A stretch of 64,000 nt of DNA from positions 124,001 through 188,000 of the forward strand of contig NZ_JAERRK010000016.1 of the NCBI RefSeq assembly GCF_016741775.1, given 5' to 3'. Source of the DNA: Streptomyces actinomycinicus (GTDB taxonomy: Bacteria > Actinomycetota > Actinomycetes > Streptomycetales > Streptomycetaceae). A program made the position numbers and the translations under genes. Shown in pieces: positions 33,203 to 40,960 of this stretch. Position 1 is the first letter of the stretch; every line of letters begins with the position of its first letter. A model generated the notes under the pieces. The model worked only from the letters and a program-made list of their open reading frames with translations, was not told where the DNA came from and did not search any database.

Positions 33203-33240
33203 CGGCTGCCCCGGCACCGCGTACGATGCCGGGGCAGCCG
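33203..33240. terminator. Perfect 14-bp hairpin after DUF3117
   Basis: CGGCTGCCCCGGCA (33203-33216) pairs with 33227-33240 around a 10-nt loop. It lies between the convergent methyltransferase and DUF3117 genes and can stop transcription from either side. Confidence 0.85.
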
Positions 33241-33261
33241 GTAGGACTGATCGCTGGGACG

Positions 33262-33429
33262 TCAGACGACGACCTTCTTCAGGGCGTCGCCGAGCGCCTC
33301 GGCCTCGTCAGGGGTCAGCTCGACGACGAGTCGACCGCCGCCTTCGAGCGGAACGCGCATGACGATGCCCCGCCCCTCCTTGGTCACCTCGAGCGGGCCA
33401 TCACCCGTCCGCGGCTTCATGGCCGCCAT
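33262..33429 (-). CDS. DUF3117 family protein
   Basis: 55 residues, MAAMKPRTGDGPLEVTKEG..., with GAAGGGGA upstream of ATG 33429. It is nearly the entire DUF3117 domain, a very short and extremely conserved actinobacterial family (Rv1211 in M. tuberculosis) of unknown function. The sequence VMRVPLEGGGRLVVELTPDEAEALGDALKKVV suggests a small beta-hairpin and helix. Cytoplasmic. It is monocistronic, between a strong terminator and a 371-nt upstream region. Confidence 0.93.
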   Translation of the reverse strand: MAAMKPRTGDGPLEVTKEGRGIVMRVPLEGGGRLVVELTPDEAEALGDALKKVVV

Positions 33430-33801
33430 GCTCGTTCCCCTTCCTGAAACCAGCTCATCGTCTGCCGACAGCCCCGGGAGGGCACCCGCCGTCCCTATCG
33501 GACAGGCGACACCGGCATCGAACACATTGCTTCCCAGCCATTATCCCGCATCGACGGACCCGATGACCAACATCGGTAGGCATCGCTTGGGCAACGCGCG
33601 CGAGCAAAACCACCCAATTCGGCGATGTGGCTGCGATACTGCGCCACCGCACCGACTCCGGCCGGCCTGCTGCACCGTGATTTTCTTTGACGCAGGTCAC
33701 ACGTCCGGTCCGGCCCTTGGACCGCGATCTCCGCCATGCTGTCCTCAGACATGGACGTACTGAGCGGTACGTCACCAGCCGCGAACCGGAGGGGATGCGC
33801 C
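33430..33801. other. Divergent promoter region of DUF3117 and enoyl-CoA hydratase
   Basis: 372 nt, with relatively AT-rich stretches at 33590-33630 and 33675-33690. It should contain both promoters. I can point to no unambiguous -35/-10 pair or operator, and I see no gene in it. Confidence 0.5.
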
Positions 33802-34605
33802 ATGGCCGACACCGTGCTCTACGAGGTGAGCGACGGACTCGCGACGATCACGCTGAACCGTCCCGAGGCGATGAACGCGCTGAACGTCGCCACGAAGGCG
33901 GCTCTCCGCGAGGCGGCGGAATCCGCGGCCGCGGACACGGCCGTACGGGCGATCCTGCTCACCGCGGCCGGGGACCGGGCGTTCTGCGTGGGCCAGGACC
34001 TCAAGGAACACATCGGGCTGCTGGCCGCGGACCGGGAGACCGGCTCCGGGCAGACGATGAGCACGGTCAAGGAGCACTACAACCCGATCGTGCGGGCCCT
34101 CGCCGGGGCGCCGAAGCCGGTGGTGGCGGCCGTGAACGGCGTCGCGGCCGGGGCCGGGTTCGGTTTCGCGCTCGCCGCGGACTACCGCGTGGTGGCCGAC
34201 ACCGCCGGCTTCAACACCTCGTTCGCCGGCGTGGCGCTGACCGCCGACTCCGGCATCTCCTGGACCCTGCCCCGGGTGATCGGTCCGAGCCGCGCCGCCG
34301 ACCTGCTGCTCTTCCCGCGCAGCATCAGCGCCCAGGACGCGCTGGAGCTGGGCATCGCCAACCGGGTGGTCCCGTCCGCGGAGCTGCGCGGCGAGGCCGA
34401 GAAGGTGGCGCGGGCGCTGGCCGAGGGGCCGACGGTGGCGTACGCGGCGATCAAGGAAGCGGTGGCGTACGGGCTCACGCACTCCCTCTCCGAGACGCTG
34501 GAGAAGGAGGACGAGCTGCAGACCCGGGCCGGGCAGTCCGAGGACCACGCGATCGCGGTGCAGGCGTTCGTGAACAAGGAGAAGCCGAAGTACCTGGGCC
34601 GCTGA
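33802..34605 (+). CDS. Enoyl-CoA hydratase/isomerase family protein
   Basis: 267 residues, starting MADTVLYEVSDGLATITLNRPEAMNAL with GGAGGGG upstream. Crotonase-fold signatures are clear: the oxyanion-hole segment DRAFCVGQDLKEH and the second one AAVNGVAAGAGFGFALAADYRV, then SFAGVALTADSGISWTLPRVIG. In that position, classic hydratases have catalytic Glu; here the sequence carries Asp (TADSG), which is more like PaaG-type isomerases. It acts on acyl-CoA in fatty acid or aromatic catabolism. The stop codon region is the first unit of a tandem repeat. Confidence 0.9.
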   Translation: MADTVLYEVSDGLATITLNRPEAMNALNVATKAALREAAESAAADTAVRAILLTAAGDRAFCVGQDLKEHIGLLAADRETGSGQTMSTVKEHYNPIVRALAGAPKPVVAAVNGVAAGAGFGFALAADYRVVADTAGFNTSFAGVALTADSGISWTLPRVIGPSRAADLLLFPRSISAQDALELGIANRVVPSAELRGEAEKVARALAEGPTVAYAAIKEAVAYGLTHSLSETLEKEDELQTRAGQSEDHAIAVQAFVNKEKPKYLGR

Positions 34606-34770
34606 CCCGTACGTCCCCGGGGCGCCGGCCCGTACGTTCCGGTAAGCGGGCCGCCGACCCCGTGCGCCCGCGGGCCGGTGGGTGTCGCCCCCAGGGGCCG
34701 CACGTACTGGTATGCGGGCCGCCGCCCCTGTGCGTCCGCGGGCCGGTGGTTGTCGTCCCCGGGGGCCGGG
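34596..34770. repeat. Imperfect tandem duplication from the hydratase stop codon onwards
   Basis: Three related blocks start GGGCCGC(T/C)G(A/C)CCC at 34596, 34648 and 34716. The segments 34631-34700 and 34701-34770 align as a 70-bp direct repeat with scattered changes. The first block includes the TGA stop of the enoyl-CoA hydratase gene. No gene in this gap. Confidence 0.75.
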
Positions 34771-34803
34771 TTCCCGGCCCCCGTCGGTCTCGCGGCCCCG
34801 TCC

Positions 34804-35403
34804 TCACCCGCCGGACGGGTCGGTGGAGCGCGCCACGCATGCCTCCAGATGGTCGTTCACCAGGCCGCACGCCTGCATGAGCGCGTACGCCGTCGTCGGG
34901 CCGACGAATCTCAGTCCCCGCTTCTTCAGGGCCTTCGACAGGGCCGTGGACTGCGGGGTCACGGCAGGGACGTCGGCGAGGGTCCTCGGGGCCGGACGGG
35001 TCGCCGGGTCCGGGGCGTGGGACCAGATCAGGTCGTCCAGGTCGCCCTCGGCCCAGTCGGCGAGCACGCGCGCGTTGGTGAGCGTCGCGTCGATCTTGGC
35101 CCGGTTGCGGATGATGCCCGCGTCGGCCAGCAGGCGCTCGCGGTCCGTGTCGGTGAAGGCCGCGACCTTCTCGATGTGGAAGCCGGCGAAGGCCGCCCGG
35201 AAGCCCGGGCGGCGGCGCAGGATCGTGATCCAGGACAGGCCCGACTGGAAGGCCTCCAGGCTGAGCCGCTCGAACAGGGCGTCGTCGCCGTGGACCGGGC
35301 GGCCCCACTCCTCGTCGTGGTACGACACGTAGTCGTCGGTCGACAGCGCCCACGGGCAGCGCAGTGCGCCGTCGGGCCCCGCGACGGCGGTTCCGGCGGT
35401 CAT
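34804..35403 (-). CDS. tag: DNA-3-methyladenine glycosylase I
   Basis: 199 residues, the normal length of Tag. It begins with GALRCPWALSTDDYVSYHDEEWGRPVHGDDALFERLSLEAFQSGLSW, the strongly conserved Tag N-terminus with the zinc-binding Cys and His and the base-pocket residues. The C-terminal RFVGPTTAYALMQACGLVNDHLEAC supplies the remaining zinc ligands. The enzyme removes 3-methyladenine from alkylated DNA. Its ATG overlaps the TGA of the upstream DivIVA-like gene (ATGA), so the two are translationally coupled, as Rv1209 and tagA (Rv1210) are neighbours in M. tuberculosis. Confidence 0.95.
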   Translation of the reverse strand: MTAGTAVAGPDGALRCPWALSTDDYVSYHDEEWGRPVHGDDALFERLSLEAFQSGLSWITILRRRPGFRAAFAGFHIEKVAAFTDTDRERLLADAGIIRNRAKIDATLTNARVLADWAEGDLDDLIWSHAPDPATRPAPRTLADVPAVTPQSTALSKALKKRGLRFVGPTTAYALMQACGLVNDHLEACVARSTDPSGG

Positions 35404-35753
35404 CGCCGGTCCTCGTGGCCCGGCTTGTCCAGGCGGGCGTGCGCGGCGGCGGTTCTCGCTCCGGCCAGCGCGGACTCCAGGTCCGCGATACGGGCGTCCC
35501 GCTCCGCCAGTTCCGCGGCGAGCCGGCCGAGGGCGTCGTCGACGTCGGCCATGCGGTAACCGCGCGGGGCGACCGGGAAGCGCAGGCTCTCCACGTCCGC
35601 ACGGCCCACCGGGCGGTCCGCGGGCAGCGGGTCCTGCAGCCGCTCGGGCGCCGCCTCGGGCAGCGGGCCGCTCTCGCCGCCGCCCACCACGGCCAGTGTC
35701 ACCGCGGCGACCACGACGGCCAGCGCGACGACCAGGAACAAGAACATCACCAT
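35400..35753 (-). CDS. Membrane-anchored DivIVA-domain protein
   Basis: 117 residues from ATG 35753. One N-terminal transmembrane helix (MFLFLVVALAVVVAAVTLAVVG) is followed by a linker and a DivIVA-like motif, RFPVAPRGYRMADVDDALGRLAAELAERDARIADLESAL, which should form the crossed-hairpin tip and a coiled coil. DivIVA proteins sense membrane curvature and mark poles and septa; polar growth in streptomycetes depends on a larger DivIVA. The function of this short anchored form is unknown. It is coupled to tag and divergent from the folP2-like gene. Confidence 0.85.
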   Translation of the reverse strand: MVMFLFLVVALAVVVAAVTLAVVGGGESGPLPEAAPERLQDPLPADRPVGRADVESLRFPVAPRGYRMADVDDALGRLAAELAERDARIADLESALAGARTAAAHARLDKPGHEDRR

Positions 35754-35891
35754 CGCCGTAAGGTCCCCACGCTCGTAACCGGACGCTGTGCCGGATGCTG
35801 AATGTGTCAGGGTCCGATCGTGCCATGCGAGTCTGACAGTTAGGGTCACAGGCGGCGCTGCCGCGGGACGTACTAAGAGAGGTCACAGGGG

Positions 35892-36752
35892 ATGCTCAGG
35901 CTGGGCAAGCGGGAATTCGGGCCGCGGGAACCGGTGATCATGGCGATCGTCAACCGGACTCCGGACTCCTTCTACGACCGGGGAGCCACGTTCCTCGACG
36001 AGCCGGCCCTCGCCCGGGTCGAGCAGGCCGTGGCCGAGGGCGCCGCGATCATCGACGTCGGCGGGGTGAAGGCCGGCCCCGGCGAGGAGGTCTCCGCGGA
36101 GGAGGAGGCCCGGCGGACGGTCGGCTTCGTGGCCGAGGTACGGCGGCGCTTCCCGGACGTGATCATCAGCGTGGACACCTGGCGGGCCGAGGTCGGAGAG
36201 GCCGTGTGCGAGGCCGGCGCGGATCTGCTGAACGACGCGTGGGGCGGGGTCGACCCGGGACTCGCGGAGGTCGCGGCGCGGTACCGGGTGGGGCTGGTGT
36301 GCACGCACGCCGGGGGTTCGCAGCCGCGGACCCGGCCGCACCGGGTGACCTACGACGACGTCATGGACGACATCCTGGACGTCACCGTGGGGCTGGCCGA
36401 GCGGGCGGTGGCGCTGGGGGTGCCGCGGGAGTCCGTGCTGATCGATCCCGGGCACGACTTCGGGAAGAACACGCGGCACAGTCTGGAGGCGACGCGGCGG
36501 CTGGACGAGATGGTGGCGACGGGGTGGCCGGTGCTGGTGTCGCTGTCCAACAAGGACTTCGTCGGCGAGACGCTGGACCGGCCGGTGAAGGAGCGGCTGA
36601 TCGGTACGCTGGCCACGACCGCCGTTTCCGCGTGGCTCGGGGCGCAGGTGTACCGGGTGCACGAGGTGGCGGAGACCCGGCAGGTGCTGGAGATGGTGGC
36701 GTCGATCGCCGGGCACCGGGATCCTGCGGTGGCCCGCCGCGGCCTGGCCTGA
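35892..36752 (+). CDS. FolP2-type dihydropteroate synthase homologue
   Basis: 286 residues, TIM-barrel of the dihydropteroate synthase family: IMAIVNRTPDSFYDRG, IIDVGGVKAGPGEEV, IISVDTWRAEV, LLNDAWGG, VLIDPGHDFGKN and LVSLSNKDFVGE. The pterin-side residues are kept. The p-aminobenzoate/sulfonamide loop, normally DxGGESTRPG, reads DVGGVKAGPG, so the Ser-Thr-Arg that bind the second substrate are missing. This is the FolP2 type (Rv1207 in M. tuberculosis), reported to lack synthase activity, so the true reaction is unknown. Cytoplasmic. Divergent from the DivIVA-like and tag genes. Confidence 0.92.
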   Translation: MLRLGKREFGPREPVIMAIVNRTPDSFYDRGATFLDEPALARVEQAVAEGAAIIDVGGVKAGPGEEVSAEEEARRTVGFVAEVRRRFPDVIISVDTWRAEVGEAVCEAGADLLNDAWGGVDPGLAEVAARYRVGLVCTHAGGSQPRTRPHRVTYDDVMDDILDVTVGLAERAVALGVPRESVLIDPGHDFGKNTRHSLEATRRLDEMVATGWPVLVSLSNKDFVGETLDRPVKERLIGTLATTAVSAWLGAQVYRVHEVAETRQVLEMVASIAGHRDPAVARRGLA

Positions 36753-36978
36753 GGTAGCAGGGGGGCTCCCCCCGGACCCCCGCCCTGCCCTGCCCTCCCG
36801 ACTCGGTCGGCAGGAGAGCGAGCAACGACCCCGCCCCGGAGCCCGGCGAACCGGGCCCCGGAGCCCCCTACCGGCCCAACGAGCCAGGCCCCGGCGCCCG
36901 CCCACGGCACGGTGAGCGGGGCCACGGAGGCCGCCCTCGGTGAGGTGGGCCGGCGCTCGGGGGCGGTGCCGGGGTGGG

Positions 36979-37737
36979 CTAGCGGCCCGCTTCCTTGGAG
37001 ACCAGGGCCACCGCTTCCTCGACCTCGTCCGTGACGTGGAAGAGCATCAGGTCCTTGTCCGCCGCCTTGCCCTGGGCGACCAGGGTGTTCTGCAGCCAGG
37101 ACACCAGGCCGCCCCAGTACTCGCTGCCGAAGAGGACGATCGGGAAGCGGGTCACCTTCTGGGTCTGGACGAGGGTGAGGGCCTCGAAGAGTTCGTCCAG
37201 GGTGCCGAGGCCGCCGGGCAGGACGACGAAGCCCTGTGCGTACTTCACGAACATCATCTTGCGGACGAAGAAGTAGCGGAAGTTCAGGCCGATGTCGACG
37301 TACGGGTTCAGCCCCTGCTCGAAGGGCAGCTCGATGCCGAGGCCGACCGAGACACCGCCCGCCTCCAGCGCCCCCTTGTTGGCCGCCTCCATCGCGCCCG
37401 GGCCACCGCCGGTGATCACCGCCCAGCCCGCCTCCACCAGACCGCGCCCGAGGCGGACGCCCGCCTCGTACTCCGGGGAGTCGGCCTTCGTCCGCGCCGA
37501 CCCGAACACGCTGATCGCGGGCGGGAGTTCGGCGAGCGTGCCGAAGCCCTCGATGAATTCCGACTGGATGCGGAGCACCCGCCAGGGGTCCGTGTGGACC
37601 CAGTCCGAGGGGGCGCGCTCGTCCAGCAGCCGCTGGTCGGTCGTACTGGGCGTCACCTGTGACCGCCGTCGGAGGACCGGTCCGAGTCGCTGCTCGTCCG
37701 GCGGCTGCTTCTTCCCCTCGGGGTTGCCGGTAGCCAT
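36979..37737 (-). CDS. LOG family (TIGR00730) nucleotide phosphoribohydrolase-like protein
   Basis: 252 residues from ATG 37737 with GGAGGGAG upstream. The Rossmann-like core shows ISVFGSARTKAD, VITGGGPGAMEAANKGA and the signature PGGLGTLDELFE. Members with this motif cleave nucleoside 5'-monophosphates to base and ribose phosphate (cytokinin activation in plants, LonelyGuy), but substrates differ. An N-terminal extension of about 60 basic and acidic residues (NPEGKKQPPDEQRLGPVLRRR) is less conserved. Rv1205 occupies the same relative position in M. tuberculosis. It is probably cotranscribed with dapE, 107 nt upstream. Confidence 0.92.
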   Translation of the reverse strand: MATGNPEGKKQPPDEQRLGPVLRRRSQVTPSTTDQRLLDERAPSDWVHTDPWRVLRIQSEFIEGFGTLAELPPAISVFGSARTKADSPEYEAGVRLGRGLVEAGWAVITGGGPGAMEAANKGALEAGGVSVGLGIELPFEQGLNPYVDIGLNFRYFFVRKMMFVKYAQGFVVLPGGLGTLDELFEALTLVQTQKVTRFPIVLFGSEYWGGLVSWLQNTLVAQGKAADKDLMLFHVTDEVEEAVALVSKEAGR

Positions 37738-37844
37738 GTGCGCTCCCTCCGCTTGCCGGTAGTTCGATCTCAGAGTAGATCTACGCGGGTTACGGAGGGG
37801 GGACGTGAGCATGTCCGGCGTGCAGCCGTGCCGCGCCCCGCGGT

Positions 37845-38924
37845 CTACGCGGTGAGCCAGGCCCGCAGGCGCTCCTCGCCGGCGAGGATCTTCGCCGTCT
37901 CCACGCGCTCGTCCCGCTTGTGCGCCAAGTGCGGGTTGCCGGGGCCGTAGTTGACGGCCGGCACGCCGAGCGCGGAGAAGCGGGAGACGTCCGTCCAGCC
38001 GAACTTGGGCTGCGGAGTGCCGCCCACCGCCTCGATGAACGCCGCGGCGGCCGGGTGGGAGAGGCCGGGCAGCGCGCCGGGGCTGTGGTCGTCGACCACG
38101 AACTCCTGGACACCGCAGTCCGCGAACACCTCGCGGACGTGCGCGATCGCGTCCTCCTCGGTGCGGTCGGGGGCGTAGCGGAAGTTGACCGTGACCACGC
38201 ACTCGTCCGGGATGACGTTTCCGGCGACTCCCCCGCCGATGCGCACCGCGTTCAGGCCCTCGCGGTACTCCAGGCCGTCGATGACCGGTCGGCGCGGCTC
38301 GTACGACGCCAGGCGGGCCAGGACGGGGGCGGCGGTGTGGATGGCGTTGGAGCCCATCCAGCCGCGTGCCGAGTGGGCCCGCTCGCCCTTGGTCTTCAGC
38401 AGCACCCGCAGGGTGCCCTGGCAGCCGCCCTCGACCTGGCCGTCGGAGGGCTCCAGCAGCACCGCGAAGTCACCGGCCAGCCACTCGGGACGGGCCTCGG
38501 CGATGTGCTTGAGCCCGTTCAGCTCGGCGGCGACCTCCTCGTTGTCGTAGAAGACGAAGGTCAGGTCGCGGTTGGGGGCGGGGACCGTGGCCGCGATGCG
38601 CAGCTGGACCGCCACGCCCGACTTCATGTCGCAGGTGCCGCAGCCCCAGAGCACGCCGTCCTCGTCCAGCCGCGAGGGCACGTTGTCCGCGATCGGGACG
38701 GTGTCGATGTGGCCGGCCAGGATCACGCGCTCGGCGCGGCCCAGGTGCGTGCGGGCGACCACGTTGTTGCCGTAGCGGTCCACCGTCAGGTGCGGCAGGG
38801 CGCGCAGGGCGGCCTCGACGGCGTCCGCGAGCGGCTTCTCGGTGCCGCTCTCGGAGGGGAAGTCCACGAGCTGCGCGGTGAGCGCGGCGGCGTCGAGCGT
38901 GAGGTCAAGCGAGGTGTCGGCCAT
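37845..38924 (-). CDS. dapE: Succinyl-diaminopimelate desuccinylase
   Basis: 359 residues, the actinobacterial DapE type of the M20 metallopeptidase family. Zinc ligands and catalytic residues appear in order: AGHIDTVP (H72, D74), WGCGTCDMKSG, FYDNEEVAAELNG (Glu-Glu base) and KRDERVETA near the C-terminus with the last His segment HLAHKRDE. It removes succinate from N-succinyl-LL-2,6-diaminopimelate, the step that gives LL-DAP for peptidoglycan and lysine. TAGGGT lies 7 nt before the ATG, so the mRNA is probably leaderless. dapC lies 3 kb away, completing most of the DAP branch. Confidence 0.95.
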   Translation of the reverse strand: MADTSLDLTLDAAALTAQLVDFPSESGTEKPLADAVEAALRALPHLTVDRYGNNVVARTHLGRAERVILAGHIDTVPIADNVPSRLDEDGVLWGCGTCDMKSGVAVQLRIAATVPAPNRDLTFVFYDNEEVAAELNGLKHIAEARPEWLAGDFAVLLEPSDGQVEGGCQGTLRVLLKTKGERAHSARGWMGSNAIHTAAPVLARLASYEPRRPVIDGLEYREGLNAVRIGGGVAGNVIPDECVVTVNFRYAPDRTEEDAIAHVREVFADCGVQEFVVDDHSPGALPGLSHPAAAAFIEAVGGTPQPKFGWTDVSRFSALGVPAVNYGPGNPHLAHKRDERVETAKILAGEERLRAWLTA

Positions 38925-38931
38925 GGCTCCG

Positions 38932-38937
38932 ACCCTA
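38932..38937 (-). promoter_or_regulatory. -10 hexamer TAGGGT for dapE
   Basis: TAGGGT lies 7 nt before the dapE ATG, with no ribosome-binding site between them. Leaderless mRNA is likely. Confidence 0.5.
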
Positions 38938-39008
38938 GCGCGCCGGTTCCGGGGGCCGTTTCGGCCGCGCGGCGTGGAACCCCCCGTAAGGGTCGGGCGG
39001 GGCTCCAG

Positions 39009-39014
39009 TACCTT
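39009..39014 (+). promoter_or_regulatory. -10-like hexamer TACCTT for the transglycosylase-like gene
   Basis: TACCTT ends 6 nt before the GTG at 39021; no Shine-Dalgarno sequence is present. Confidence 0.4.
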
Positions 39015-39020
39015 GTACGC

Positions 39021-40007
39021 GTGTCAGAGCCGTCCCCCACCCGTCCCAAGCGCCGCGGCCGTCTCTTCCGTTTCGGTGCGGCCCTGTTGGTCCTGTGCGG
39101 CGTCGCCGCCTACCTCGTGGTGCAGTACGTCACCGGAGGCGGCGGAGCGCGCGGCTGCAAGGTGGTCTCGGCCTCGGGCGACGGGGCGTCGTACGAGTTC
39201 ACGCCGGAGCAGGCGGTGAACGCGGCGACGATCGCCGCCGTCGGTACCGGCCGCGGGATGCCCGAGCGGGCCGTGACGATCGCGCTGGCGACCGCCCTGC
39301 AGGAGTCGGGGCTGCGCAACATCGAGCACGGTGACCGGGACTCCCTGGGCCTGTTCCAGCAGCGGCCCTCGCAGGGCTGGGGCACCGAGCGGCAGATCAT
39401 GGACCCGGCGTACGCGTCGGGCATGTTCTACGCGCACCTGGCCAGGGTGCCGGACTACACCGGCCTGCCGCTGACGGTGGCGGCGCAGCGGGTGCAGCGC
39501 AGCGGCTACCCGGAGGCCTACGCCAAGCACGAGCCGGACGCCACGCTGCTGGCGGCGGCCCTGACCGGGCGTGCGGCGGCCACGCTGACCTGCGACGGGC
39601 GGCCGGAGCGGACGGCGTCGGCGACGGGTCCGGGCGCGGTACGGACCGCGCTGGTGCGGGACTTCGGGCGGGACGCGCTGCAGGAGACGGGTGCGGAGGT
39701 GGGCGGCACGCCCGTGCCGACGCCGTCTCCCGCACCGAGCGTGACCGCGACCGCGCACGGGCGGACGGTGACCGTTCCGGTGGCCGGTGGCACGCATGCG
39801 GCCTCGGCCGGGCGGGACGAGCGCGAGCGGGGCTGGCAGGTGGCGCAGTGGGCGGTCGCCAACTCCGCGGCGCTGCACATCCAGCGGGTGTCGTACGCCG
39901 GGCGGGAGTGGGCCGCGGGGAGCGGCGGCGGCGAGTGGCGGACGGCGGGCGGGACCGCCGGGGCGGAGAGGTCCGCGGGCACGGTCCGGATCGTGACCGG
40001 ACAGTAG
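39021..40007 (+). CDS. Membrane-anchored lytic transglycosylase-like protein
   Basis: 328 residues from GTG 39021. A short basic N-terminus (RPKRRGRLFRFG) and one transmembrane helix (ALLVLCGVAAYLVVQYV) place the rest outside. The core ALATALQESGLRNIEHGDRDSLGLFQQRPSQGWGTERQIMDP has the lysozyme-like signature: a catalytic-type Glu in QESGL and the SxGLFQQ element. The C-terminal 140 residues are Pro/Thr/Ser-rich, then a segment WQVAQWAVANSAALHIQRVSY with no known domain. Databases often label such streptomycete proteins heavy metal transporter, which the sequence does not support. It likely remodels peptidoglycan. Confidence 0.8.
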   Translation: MSEPSPTRPKRRGRLFRFGAALLVLCGVAAYLVVQYVTGGGGARGCKVVSASGDGASYEFTPEQAVNAATIAAVGTGRGMPERAVTIALATALQESGLRNIEHGDRDSLGLFQQRPSQGWGTERQIMDPAYASGMFYAHLARVPDYTGLPLTVAAQRVQRSGYPEAYAKHEPDATLLAAALTGRAAATLTCDGRPERTASATGPGAVRTALVRDFGRDALQETGAEVGGTPVPTPSPAPSVTATAHGRTVTVPVAGGTHAASAGRDERERGWQVAQWAVANSAALHIQRVSYAGREWAAGSGGGEWRTAGGTAGAERSAGTVRIVTGQ

Positions 40008-40316
40008 TACGGCGGATCACTCCGGCGGGTTGTGCGGCGGGAGGTCGCCAGGCCGCGCGGGCGGATGGTGTGCCGGGTCCGGAAGTCCTTGGAAATCAAG
40101 GGCCGGAAGGATTCTGCGGACTTTCCGGCAGACGCCGTTTGCCCGTTTTTATCCACACCTGATAATGCGATGCGTTATCCATTCTTTACCCGGTGCGTCC
40201 GCAACCTTCGCGGGCTTCGAGCGGTAGTCACGGCGTCCGAGCCCGGACACGAACCGTCCGGACGACGACACGTCCGGTCCGGACGGCACCGTTTTCCTCC
40301 CGTCGAATGGAGCATC
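40008..40316. other. Gap upstream of a secreted protein gene
   Basis: 309 nt, no gene seen. It contains a partial hairpin GCCGGAA...TTTCCGGC (about 40101-40131) that could end the transglycosylase-like transcript, an AT-rich dyad at 40161-40179 and CGTCCGG repeats near 40255-40290. Confidence 0.55.
40161..40179. promoter_or_regulatory. AT-rich dyad, possible operator
   Basis: GATAATGCGATGCGTTATC is an inverted repeat with one mismatch per arm in one of the lowest-GC patches of the window, about 140 nt before a secreted-protein gene. Plausible binding site; the regulator is unknown. Confidence 0.4.
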
Positions 40317-40766
40317 ATGTCCCTCCCTCTGACCCGCCGGATCGCCCGTGCCGCGCTGCTCGTCGCAGCGGGAGCGGCTGCCGGGGTCGGTGCGGCCGGC
40401 TCCGCCGGTGCGGCCACGAATCTGCCGGCGACCAACCCGAACCTGGGCGGCGTGACCGCACTGGACGGGGCACACGTCAGCAACACCGTCGACGGTGCCG
40501 CGAAGAACGTCACCTCGCTCGCGGGTGACACCGGCAGCAAGGCGGTCCAGCAGGCGGTGCCGGCCGCCGGCAAGGCCGGCGGCGGTGCCTTGAGGACGGC
40601 GGCGCCCGCCGCGCAGAAGACCGCGGGTGGCGCGGCCGGGACCGCGGGGGGTGTCCTCGGGGACGCCGCGGCCGGTGCGACGAAGGGCGGGCTGCCGACG
40701 GACTCGCTCACCAAGGGCGGGCTGCCGACGTCGTCGCTGCCGGCCAAGGGCCTGCCGCTCGGCTGA
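40317..40766 (+). CDS. Secreted Ala/Gly-rich protein, unknown function
   Basis: 149 residues. A classic Sec signal peptide (MSLPLTRRIARAALLVAAG... with cleavage near AGSAGAA-TN, about residue 33) precedes a mature part rich in Ala, Gly, Thr and Lys. It has repeated short motifs (AAGKAGGGALRTAAPAAQKTAGG, GGLPTDSLTKGGLPTSSLPAKGLPLG). No domain is recognised; some databases call related proteins ATP-binding, without visible reason. It should be released outside the cell. GGAG lies 3 nt upstream of the ATG. A strong terminator follows. Confidence 0.8.
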   Translation: MSLPLTRRIARAALLVAAGAAAGVGAAGSAGAATNLPATNPNLGGVTALDGAHVSNTVDGAAKNVTSLAGDTGSKAVQQAVPAAGKAGGGALRTAAPAAQKTAGGAAGTAGGVLGDAAAGATKGGLPTDSLTKGGLPTSSLPAKGLPLG

Positions 40767-40789
40767 GCGCCCCGGCTCCGACCGGCCGA

Positions 40790-40818
40790 CGGGGCCCAGG
40801 GATTTTCCCTGGGCCCCG
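40790..40818 (+). terminator. 13-bp hairpin after the secreted protein gene
   Basis: CGGGGCCCAGGGA (40790-40802) pairs perfectly with 40806-40818 around a TTT loop and is followed by TT. Confidence 0.88.
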
Positions 40819-40826
40819 TTCGCCGT

Positions 40827-40956
40827 GTGCCGGTGAGCACGCGTGCCGGTGAGCACGTGTGCCGGTGCGTGGGCGTGCCGTGCGTGGGGTGCCGGTGCGT
40901 GGGCGTGCCGTGCGTGGGGTGCCGGTGCGTGGGGTGCCGGTGCGTGGGCGTGCCGG
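40827..40956. repeat. 15-16-bp tandem repeat against the dapC stop codon
   Basis: Two 16-mers GTGCCGGTGAGCACG(C/T) are followed by 15-mers of the type GCCGGTGCGTGGGGT and GCCGTGCGTGGGCGT. The 30-bp pair is exactly repeated at 40861-40890 and 40891-40920. The array fills the convergent gap and ends 5 nt from the dapC stop codon. Confidence 0.9.
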
Positions 40957-40960
40957 CGGG

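Noticed and set aside
37920..39020. N-terminal extension of the transglycosylase-like gene (695-codon frame)
   Set aside because: The upstream two thirds is antisense to dapE; the membrane helix and basic start fit GTG 39021, which also has a -10 box at leaderless spacing.
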